A DNA stretch of 64,000 nucleotides from KBS-96 sp963722585 (GTDB taxonomy: Bacteria > Acidobacteriota > Terriglobia > Bryobacterales > Bryobacteraceae). Below are positions 35,894 to 42,653 of the stretch, one piece after another (position 1 is the stretch's first letter; each line of letters begins with the position of its first letter). A program made the translations under genes and the position numbers. Location of the stretch: the NCBI GenBank assembly GCA_963722585.1, contig CAVRNU010000020.1, positions 1 through 64,000 on the forward strand, read 5' to 3'. A model generated the notes under the pieces. That model did not search any database. It was given only the letters and a program-made list of their open reading frames with translations, and was not told where the DNA came from.

Positions 35894-35936
35894 GCCTACT
35901 TTTTACCGGCGCGTGCGGCCGTCGCCGTCGAGACGC
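35894..35936. repeat. 43-bp direct repeat, left copy (detached 3' end of the S53 gene)
   Basis: This stretch matches 39310-39352 at 42 of 43 bases (C at 35923 against G at 39339). Read on the minus strand it encodes the last residues of the S53 peptidase (VSTATAARAGKK) and the TAG stop. No other S53 sequence is next to it, so it is a displaced duplicate. It bounds the accessory cassette like an attL/attR pair. Confidence 0.8.
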
Positions 35937-36007
35937 TTACCGTCCAAATTTACTCAAGGCAGGTTGAATCGGCGGTAGACTGTGCTCCATTGCTATGGGC
36001 CTCGGTA

Positions 36008-36691
36008 CTACGGTCGAGCGTATGCCGCGTCCGACAACGCCTTCATGACACCGGCGCTCAGAGTCGTCATGATAGAGGATGTCACAGTTCTGAGTTGCTC
36101 GTACATTTTCTCTCCTACTCCGTCTTTCAATGCACCATGGCTGATCCCGTTTCGAATGCTCAACAGCCTGTTGATCTCAGGCGCGTAGCTGTCAAACTGG
36201 TCATGAGGCAGTCCAAGGCGATATAGATTCTTTCTCAGAACAATAGGCGTCAGATTTGATTCGGTGTCGACGACATAATCAGGGATGTTGACCTGCTTCC
36301 TTTCAATCTCTGCGAGCCGTTCGATGAACTCTCGCTCACGAGCAAACCGGTGCAGCTTGAAGTCGTCGGGGAGTTCTCGGCGAAAGAGGGCAGACTTTTT
36401 CTGTGGATTGTTAAGGCTTGTAAACATGTCGGCCAACGACGCAGCCGCAATTGCGTAATTTGCCTTTCCGCAGGTTATGGCAGTACGATTTACAGCAGAA
36501 GCATATAGCATAAAGGCAAACTTGGAGAAACCCTCGAAATGTGCGTACAGCAGCAGGATGAGCGCTCGCCGGTACCGCTTCCGTTCTTCTTCGCTTGCAA
36601 TGCTCGACCCGCGATTCTGAAAATCTCTGATCTCTTCTTCGCGCCAAGCTCGATCTTCCTCGAGTTCGGCGCGGAGTTCAGCTAGGTTCAT
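36008..36691 (-). CDS. MAE_28990-type HEPN domain protein, predicted RNase
   Basis: The 227-residue protein is mostly helical and fits the MAE_28990/MAE_18760-like HEPN family. The N-terminal helix pair contains RALILLLYAHFEGFSKFAFM, a conserved segment in this family. The predicted catalytic motif is R180-x4-H185 in LSIRNGISHG, matching the HEPN R-x4-6-H RNase signature with a polar residue after the Arg. HEPN proteins are metal-independent RNases common in toxin and abortive-infection systems. Its ATG overlaps the DUF262 stop by four bases (36688-36691), so translation is coupled. Codon use is visibly richer in A/T-ending codons than nearby housekeeping genes. Confidence 0.85.
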   Translation of the reverse strand: MNLAELRAELEEDRAWREEEIRDFQNRGSSIASEEERKRYRRALILLLYAHFEGFSKFAFMLYASAVNRTAITCGKANYAIAAASLADMFTSLNNPQKKSALFRRELPDDFKLHRFAREREFIERLAEIERKQVNIPDYVVDTESNLTPIVLRKNLYRLGLPHDQFDSYAPEINRLLSIRNGISHGALKDGVGEKMYEQLRTVTSSIMTTLSAGVMKALSDAAYARP

Positions 36692-37833
36692 AAAGGTACT
36701 TCAACGCGAGTTTGAACGAACGAAATACGCTCGCTCAGTTGGCCTGGAGAATTTTTTCCGCCGCCCGTAGTGAGCCGGATGAAGGCGGGGTCGAGTTTGA
36801 TGGAGGTTAGCACTTCGGTCAACACGCTCATCTGAGCGGCATCGTCCGGATTCAGAGTAAGAACCCGGGACTGAATACCTAGAGTCAACGCTTCAAAGTG
36901 GTACACACTGAACCCCCGTGTCAGCCCATTACGTGCCTGATTCGCATATGCGAATGCTCGATCTCCTAGGGTGTTATTAAGTACTGCGAATGTCCGCTCG
37001 AAGGTGGTTCGTTCGGCGGAATAATCAAAGGTCAGCGAATCTGCTGGATCGGAAACCTTTTCCATGTACTCGGTGAGGAAATCTCCTACGTCATGCTTGA
37101 ACGCTGGACGATAGTTCTTCATCGCAAAGAATCGCAGTACGAGTTCTTGATCAAAAGCTCCTAGTCGGTTCTGTTGAGACAAGCCGTCGGTCGTGATCAT
37201 AAAGGAATCCACGCGGCTCAATTCAATAACAAAGTCGTTAAAGACTGGATCAAGCAGCCTGATTGTGCAGTTGCGGAGCTGCTGAGCCGTAAGCAATTGT
37301 CCGCCTGTGTTAAGCCTCTTGAACATGTGGTACTTGAAACGCGGATCGCTTCCTTTCCGTACTACCTCGACCCGAACAAAGGCGCGTTTCAGTCGGATCT
37401 GCAATGCCGTTCCGAGATCGTCGAAAGTCTTACCGTTCAATTCTTGAACTATGTCGCAATCAACAAGTACCAACTTCTCGCCCTTATGCACTGGAGGATC
37501 GAGGTGAGTTGCTTCGAGTTCGCCGCGAAGATGCAGGTAAGACGAGATGCGCTGCAATCCGTCAATCAGTAAGTACCGACCTTCTTCTTCCTCAATCACG
37601 TATATTGGGGGCACAGGCATTTCCAGCAGCAGCGATTCAATAAACCTAGAACGAGACCCTTCCGACCACTGAAACAGTCGTTGATAGTCTGGACTGATAT
37701 CCAACTCATTAGTCTTGTGCATGTCTAGGATTTCATTGAATGAGAGATCCAGACTTTGCGTGTGAACCTTCGCAAGTTTGCTATCGATAGCGCTGATGAG
37801 CTCGATAACTTGCTGATCCTGCGTGCTCGGCAT
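36688..37833 (-). CDS. DUF262 (GmrSD N-terminal-like) protein
   Basis: The 381-residue protein has the DUF262 ParB-like fold signature: ISPDYQRLFQWSEGSRSRFI (DYQR at 49-52), LLEMPVPPIYVIEEEEG, and YLLIDGLQRISSYL (DGLQR at 91-95), followed by FKRLNTGGQLLTAQQLRNC. In GmrSD type IV restriction this domain is the NTP-hydrolysing GmrS part. No HNH (DUF1524) domain follows, and the length is too short for one, so this protein lacks its own obvious nuclease. It lies 10 bp after the methyltransferase and overlaps the HEPN gene, which probably supplies the effector. It likely senses DNA or phage state; this is inference. Confidence 0.9.
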   Translation of the reverse strand: MPSTQDQQVIELISAIDSKLAKVHTQSLDLSFNEILDMHKTNELDISPDYQRLFQWSEGSRSRFIESLLLEMPVPPIYVIEEEEGRYLLIDGLQRISSYLHLRGELEATHLDPPVHKGEKLVLVDCDIVQELNGKTFDDLGTALQIRLKRAFVRVEVVRKGSDPRFKYHMFKRLNTGGQLLTAQQLRNCTIRLLDPVFNDFVIELSRVDSFMITTDGLSQQNRLGAFDQELVLRFFAMKNYRPAFKHDVGDFLTEYMEKVSDPADSLTFDYSAERTTFERTFAVLNNTLGDRAFAYANQARNGLTRGFSVYHFEALTLGIQSRVLTLNPDDAAQMSVLTEVLTSIKLDPAFIRLTTGGGKNSPGQLSERISFVQTRVEVPL

Positions 37834-37843
37834 AGAGATGTGT

Positions 37844-39139
37844 CTAGTTCTTGCCGAAGCACAGTACCGACTCGACTGCGAAACTGTGCGTTCGATACTG
37901 TCTGGACTTGGTGTTTATATTTGCTAATGTTCGCGACATGGGAAAGTCATCACGGCGACCGAGAAACAATCCGTGCTTGCTAGCAAGATCGGCGAACATT
38001 GCAGGGAGATTTGCCCTTATATCTTTAAAGTAGGAATCTTGGACTACGATAATGCATTTCGCAGTTGGCTTCATACAACGCGCTACTTCTCGCAACGAGC
38101 GGTCAATTCCGGAAAAGTATTGTACGTAAGTTTTGTAGTAATATGACTTTGCAGCTTTTGACGGATGGCTTCGGACTTGCTCCAAGAATGTGCTGCATGA
38201 AATCCCCCATGAGGGCTCCACGCTCGGAATCTTTGTGTGAATGGTTGGCGTGCCGATGAGCCGCGATCGGAGCGTCTTGAGTTCCGTGTCAAGGCTCAGG
38301 CCTAGGATGGCAAGTTCAGGCGACGTGGAAATCGCGTAATCGATTCGTGTGCAGTACGGAGGCGACGTCAGCACCAGATCCACGCTAGAGTCTGCGACCG
38401 GTAGATTGTCCGATGCCGCCACTTCGATTGTGTAGTTTGCGTCGATCGTCTCCCATTGGGGTGGCTCGTTCAGGATGCCCGTCTTCATGTTCGTAACGTA
38501 CTGTTGGAATAGGAGCCAGACATTCTCGAATGCAGGTCTAAGTCGCGCCTGTGGCGTGCGTGGCCGCCGCACCCACGTGGGATTCGACGGGGTAAACTTT
38601 TGGAGCAAATGACGGACGGATCTGAATAAGGCCACGTAGAAGAATGCGGCAACGGCGGAGAGCCCAGATATGTCAGCGAGAGCGACCGATAGCGAGTCCG
38701 CCGAAACCAGTAGCGCGTGAATGGCTCGCTCAATGGATCTAACAGCGATTGCCGAGTCGGCGACGAACCAAGTGAGAAGAGGGTCAGTGGGACCGCACTC
38801 AACCTGTGATTCTGTCGACTTCCTGGCAAGGTCCGCAAGCAAGGGAGCGACGCTCGGGAGTTCGACTCGCGGGAACAATCGAGACCGCGCGACAACGACC
38901 ATGACAGGATTAAGGTCGAAACCAAGTATGCGGTGCCTGTGTAGCGACGCAGCAGCTGTTGTCGTTCCGCTTCCGTTCCAGGGGTCCATACAGGACGACC
39001 CCTGCTGGAGGCCTGACGTCCGCAGTAGCACCCTGGCAAACTCGCCCGAGAACCCCGCGTAATACGGAAACCAGTCGTCTCGATCCCGAAGCGTCGAAGA
39101 TCGACGCTTCGGATTGACTATTACGAACTGATCCCACAT
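37844..39139 (-). CDS. site-specific DNA methyltransferase (N4-C or N6-A type)
   Basis: With start ATG 39139 the protein is 431 residues. SAM-binding motif I is CMDPWNGSGTT (about 52-60), followed by HRILGFDLNP; the catalytic motif IV is LTSPPYCTRIDYA (TSPPY at 258-262). About 200 mostly helical residues separate them, which could hold target recognition. SPPY is usual for N4-cytosine enzymes, though adenine is possible. A longer frame continues to 39376, but it runs through a hairpin and the S53 end, so the true start lies between about 39223 (TTG) and 39139. It opens the cassette with DUF262 and HEPN. Confidence 0.88.
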   Translation of the reverse strand: MWDQFVIVNPKRRSSTLRDRDDWFPYYAGFSGEFARVLLRTSGLQQGSSCMDPWNGSGTTTAAASLHRHRILGFDLNPVMVVVARSRLFPRVELPSVAPLLADLARKSTESQVECGPTDPLLTWFVADSAIAVRSIERAIHALLVSADSLSVALADISGLSAVAAFFYVALFRSVRHLLQKFTPSNPTWVRRPRTPQARLRPAFENVWLLFQQYVTNMKTGILNEPPQWETIDANYTIEVAASDNLPVADSSVDLVLTSPPYCTRIDYAISTSPELAILGLSLDTELKTLRSRLIGTPTIHTKIPSVEPSWGISCSTFLEQVRSHPSKAAKSYYYKTYVQYFSGIDRSLREVARCMKPTAKCIIVVQDSYFKDIRANLPAMFADLASKHGLFLGRRDDFPMSRTLANINTKSRQYRTHSFAVESVLCFGKN

Positions 39140-39267
39140 CTGCGTCTGGGTGATTCGTCTCCGGATGTTGCGCGAACTAATACATAATACCGAATCCCAG
39201 GTCTTGAAGAGATAAAGTGCCAATTTCCGGCGGTCAAAGCCGTCCGTCAAAGGCAGACCCCCCAGGG

Positions 39268-39301
39268 GTGGGCAGGTAGCCAAGGCATGTAACCTGCCCA
39301 C
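39268..39301. terminator. perfect 10-bp hairpin just beyond the S53 gene
   Basis: GTGGGCAGGT (39268-39277) and ACCTGCCCAC (39292-39301) pair perfectly around a 14-nt loop. It lies directly downstream of the S53 stop on the minus strand and upstream of the methyltransferase. It may terminate S53 transcription or mark the element boundary; no T-run is present. Confidence 0.5.
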
Positions 39302-39309
39302 GCCTGCGC

Positions 39310-39352
39310 GCCTACTTTTTACCGGCGCGTGCGGCCGTGGCCGTCGAGACGC
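39310..39352. repeat. 43-bp direct repeat, right copy (genuine 3' end of S53 gene)
   Basis: This is the intact end of the S53 peptidase gene including its stop, and the partner of 35894-35936 in the same orientation. The 3.4 kb between the copies carry the methyltransferase, DUF262 and HEPN genes. Confidence 0.8.
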
Positions 39353-40907
39353 CGGCCGAGCTGGGTTCGAGCGCACTTAGCAGCGCTGTTCCGTTCGGAC
39401 TGCCGAGGCCTGAGCAGGGGTCCCAGCCCGTGGCCGCTTGAAAATATCCGTTGTTGCCCTGAGTAATGTCGTTGAATGCGGACTCACCGATCTTGTAGAT
39501 CAACGGATTCAGATATCCGGCCGGAGTTCCGAGTTTCTGATTGATTAGAGCAATCAGTCCGGCCCACAATGGAGCAACTGCGCTCGTACCGCCGATTACG
39601 GTATCTTGGCCGTCAACCCTGACGTTGTAGCCCGTCGTTGGGTCGGCATCGCCCGCCACATCAGGCACGCCTCGACCGGCAAAACCGGTTTGCGGCTGCT
39701 TGGGCACGTTGACGTTCTGCTGGTAGGTAGGCAGCGGGAAATAGCGGCTTACTCCGCCTCCGGTTGCGCCTTCATTCGAGGCAAGCTCGTTCCAGACCGT
39801 TTCCGACGAAATCGCGTTTCCGCTTGCCTGAAGAGTGGTGCCCCCACAACTCAAAGCATACGGACTGGCGGCTGGGAAATCGACATGCTGCTGACCGTCG
39901 GTTTCGCCGTCCGTCGAGCCATCGTCGCCCGCTGCGACAGTGACGGTTACGCCGAGGGCGGCCGCGTCTTGAAGAGCGGCGTTCATCGCATTCCGCGACT
40001 GCTCGGTCCAAGAATCCTCGGGTCCGCCCCAGCTGATGGAAACAATGGAGGGTTTTCGCGTAGTGTCGTGCACGGCTTGCGAGATGGCATCCACGAAACC
40101 CTGGTCGGTGTTCGGCGTAAAGTACACAGCGATACTGGCTCCGGGCGCAATCGCTCCCGCAACTTCGATGTCGAGTTCTACCTCGCCATCGGCGCTGCCA
40201 CCGGGTTGATTGGTGCCGCCATCGACGGAAACCGCGGTCACGGACGGACCTTGCCCAAGCCCGAGACCTGAGAAATACGTGCTCAAATCGCTCGCTTGAT
40301 ACCCGCCGCCCAACTCAATGATGGCGATGGTTTCACCGGCTCCCGTCAATCCGGCCGGAAAATCGTACAGCTCCGCAATCTGAAGAGGGCTGAATGAAAT
40401 AGGGGGTGTCACTTGTTTTTTATGCTGCCGGAAATGCGGTTTCGCGATGGGACGGTTATCGAGACCAAGCACGGCGATCACCGCGGGCTGCAGCGCTTCG
40501 GGCAGGCACACGCTGCCCTCGCGGCCGCGATACTTGAGGCCGCGCCGAGGAACCTCGTAGATGCCGAGCTTCACCTGAAACGCTTCCTGCATGCGCTGCG
40601 CGGTTCCGGCTAACACCAATCGGCGCGATGCTTGGTGGCTTTCGATAACGGTCAGGCCATTAGCGTGGGCGAAACTTTCGACCGCCGCAATATCCTTCGG
40701 GTTGGCTCCGTGAACCTCGCCGTAATGCTCGCGGCGAATCGCGGCCCCAAGCTGGCCAGCGTGCGGAATGGCCGGATCGCCGCCCTGACGCCGCAGGACC
40801 AGCGTGACCCTGATTTCGTCTTCGTCCTTCACGGCGCTAATGTACTTTGCGCCTGGGACGGGTTCCCGATTGCTACCTGGAACCGGAATGCATTTTGTGC
40901 TGCTCAT
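39312..40907 (-). CDS. S53 family (sedolisin/kumamolisin-like) serine-carboxyl peptidase
   Basis: The 531-residue protease has an N-terminal pro-kumamolisin activation domain (about residues 25-165) and a subtilisin-like sedolisin domain. The Glu and Asp of the triad are in DGEVELDIEVAGA, the oxyanion Asp in VAAGDDGS, and the nucleophile in GGTSAVAPLWAG (GTS replaces the usual SGTS start). The Ca-binding C-terminus is DITQGNNGYF..GWDPCSGLGSPNG. Sedolisins work at acid pH. No ordinary signal peptide is visible at the N-terminus. A strong SD (AGGAGG, 40914-40919 on the complement) precedes the ATG. Its 3' end is the insertion point of the accessory cassette. Confidence 0.93.
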   Translation of the reverse strand: MSSTKCIPVPGSNREPVPGAKYISAVKDEDEIRVTLVLRRQGGDPAIPHAGQLGAAIRREHYGEVHGANPKDIAAVESFAHANGLTVIESHQASRRLVLAGTAQRMQEAFQVKLGIYEVPRRGLKYRGREGSVCLPEALQPAVIAVLGLDNRPIAKPHFRQHKKQVTPPISFSPLQIAELYDFPAGLTGAGETIAIIELGGGYQASDLSTYFSGLGLGQGPSVTAVSVDGGTNQPGGSADGEVELDIEVAGAIAPGASIAVYFTPNTDQGFVDAISQAVHDTTRKPSIVSISWGGPEDSWTEQSRNAMNAALQDAAALGVTVTVAAGDDGSTDGETDGQQHVDFPAASPYALSCGGTTLQASGNAISSETVWNELASNEGATGGGVSRYFPLPTYQQNVNVPKQPQTGFAGRGVPDVAGDADPTTGYNVRVDGQDTVIGGTSAVAPLWAGLIALINQKLGTPAGYLNPLIYKIGESAFNDITQGNNGYFQAATGWDPCSGLGSPNGTALLSALEPSSAGVSTATAARAGKK

Positions 40908-40913
40908 GTATTG

Positions 40914-40919
40914 CCTCCT
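40914..40919 (-). promoter_or_regulatory. strong Shine-Dalgarno of the S53 gene
   Basis: AGGAGG on the minus strand lies 6 nt from the S53 ATG at 40907 and fixes that start. It is a near-perfect match to the anti-SD, stronger than most in this window. Confidence 0.7.
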
Positions 40920-41041
40920 GTGCTTTGCCGCACTCTAAACTTTGAACAAAAAGTGGCCTCTTTTCAAGAAGAATGTTCAGCTTTTTGTCCGAAATAACAT
41001 GGCAATTTTAGGGCCAGTGCCAGGCGCGGCTGCCCAGCTTG

Positions 41042-42646
41042 TCATTGCAAAGCCTCGAGAGCGGGCTGAACCCATGAAAACAAAAACTTCGAGATCGTGG
41101 GGAATTGCGCAGCCAAGATGCTTAATACGGGCAGCGCGCCATAACTGACCAATTTCAGATAAAATCCTTTGTTCAATTCACCCTCTTCGGTGCCGCCCAG
41201 GCGGCTCAGGATGACATCGCGTTCCATGCCGGCCATGCATCGCCAAACCACGTAGGCAAGCCCGGCGAACAGCAAAATCAGAAACTGGCCGATCAACCGG
41301 GGCGCTTGAAAATCGTAGCAGCTCAGAGAGAACGTCAGAATTACAAAGCCCAGAGACAGGAACCACAGCAGATTCTGGATTTGGCGCACGCCATAGAGGG
41401 CGAAGGCGGAAAGATGATAGGCCACGAAGCGTTGGGCCAGATCGTGAAATGTTGCCCGATCGCCGGCGCCTGAGCCCGCGCCGACCGCACTGGTTAGCAT
41501 TTCACCGGAATTCGAAACTGTCAGGCAGGTTTCGCGCCAGTAGGGAGACAACACCTGTTTAGAAATCTGGTCGGAGATGAGGCCACCGGCGTGCTTCAGA
41601 CGCCGGAACTGAGTTCTGACGTCACGCCTGGCGACAAACTCGTCCGTTCCCTCAAAGCTCAGCAGCTTTTTTAGAGCATCGCGATAGCTGATATACCAAA
41701 GCTCAACGTCTTCCGCGTGAATTTCGTTTGCTATGTCCGGCGCGGTTCGAATCAGGAGGTGCATGTCGTGAAGGGTCCTTGCTGATTGGATTGGAATATC
41801 CAGCGACAAGAGATTTAAGCGGCGTGCCCAGATGGGACCTTTGTGCCCAACTTCAGTTACCTGCGTAAAAGCGCGCGCGACCGGCAGCGCGTTCAGGCTC
41901 GCAAGAAAGGAATGGAACCATCCCCAAATCGATCGAATCTGCCAGCAGGTGAGGACTAATGCTGTCGCGAGGGCGAGCTGAAGCGGAATGCACAAGATAT
42001 CGTAGGCGCGGCCGTCAATGGATGCGAGATTCACGGGAACTCGAATCAGGAAGCACACCAGCGCAAAGCCAACGATTAAGACGATGGTCCCAATGCGGTA
42101 CTCCTTCCAACACATTCCCAAAGGTGCCATCAACAGGCGATTCATTTCGCGGCGCGACTTCCTCAGCGTTCCTTCGAGCGCCGTATCGAATGTGCTGGTG
42201 AACACTCTCGGCCGCTGGCTGGCGATGAGATGAAAGCGCCTCAGATGAACAAGAGCGAAGACCAGGAGCGCAACTCCGACAGCCAGAATCGGAAGGAGTG
42301 GCGAAGATCCGAATTGCATCTCGACACTGCGAAAGGAAAAGAAGAAATTCGAGTCATTGCCCGAATAGCAACAATACGCCCAGATGGAAATGGCGGCGAG
42401 GAAGACCAGCGCGGAGAGCAGGGCTGCGCGACGCGCTTCGGACCGTTTCGAACACCCCAACCGGGCGATGGCAATCCACGCTGCCGTAGATATGGATGCG
42501 CCTGCGCCCGCGATCGACAGGACTTGAAGCGCTAGTGCGGGATACTGGCGCTCGTGAAATGGCCACGGAATATACAGCACCAATTGGAGGAATGCGAGCG
42601 CAAGCAGCACGAGAAATAGAAAGAACTGGCGGGCCAAATCGGCCAT
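41042..42646 (-). CDS. polytopic membrane protein, unknown function
   Basis: With start ATG 42646 the protein is 534 residues. Eight or nine hydrophobic segments are visible, for example FFLFLVLLALAFLQLVLYI, AISIWAYCCY, LLPILAVGVALLVFALV, IGTIVLIVGFALVCFLI, LLWFLSLGFVILTFSLS and LIGQFLILLFAGLAYVV. Between the sixth and seventh lies a soluble region of about 190 residues rich in charged helices. No family is recognised. AAGGG lies just before ATG 42646, and the upstream gene stops 7 bp earlier, so the two are coupled. A TTG start at 42712 would overlap the upstream gene. They may act as one complex. Confidence 0.75.
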   Translation of the reverse strand: MADLARQFFLFLVLLALAFLQLVLYIPWPFHERQYPALALQVLSIAGAGASISTAAWIAIARLGCSKRSEARRAALLSALVFLAAISIWAYCCYSGNDSNFFFSFRSVEMQFGSSPLLPILAVGVALLVFALVHLRRFHLIASQRPRVFTSTFDTALEGTLRKSRREMNRLLMAPLGMCWKEYRIGTIVLIVGFALVCFLIRVPVNLASIDGRAYDILCIPLQLALATALVLTCWQIRSIWGWFHSFLASLNALPVARAFTQVTEVGHKGPIWARRLNLLSLDIPIQSARTLHDMHLLIRTAPDIANEIHAEDVELWYISYRDALKKLLSFEGTDEFVARRDVRTQFRRLKHAGGLISDQISKQVLSPYWRETCLTVSNSGEMLTSAVGAGSGAGDRATFHDLAQRFVAYHLSAFALYGVRQIQNLLWFLSLGFVILTFSLSCYDFQAPRLIGQFLILLFAGLAYVVWRCMAGMERDVILSRLGGTEEGELNKGFYLKLVSYGALPVLSILAAQFPTISKFLFSWVQPALEALQ

Positions 42647-42653
42647 CCAGCCC

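Larger units (their letters stand above)
35609..36007. other. 399-bp non-coding gap left of the accessory cassette
   Basis: It contains a strong hairpin at 35797-35838 and the left copy of the 43-bp direct repeat at 35894-35936. Base composition is more AT-rich around 35670-35705. A plus-strand open frame of 121 codons starts here at 35861 but runs antisense into the HEPN gene and is not credible. No RNA gene was recognised. Confidence 0.6.

Noticed and set aside
35861..36226. 121-codon plus-strand frame in the cassette's left flank
   Set aside because: It begins in non-coding sequence, crosses the 43-bp repeat and runs antisense into the HEPN gene.
39139..39376. Methyltransferase start at 39376
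   Set aside because: The first 30 codons are the complement of the S53 end and a hairpin read in a different frame; the real start is closer to 39139.
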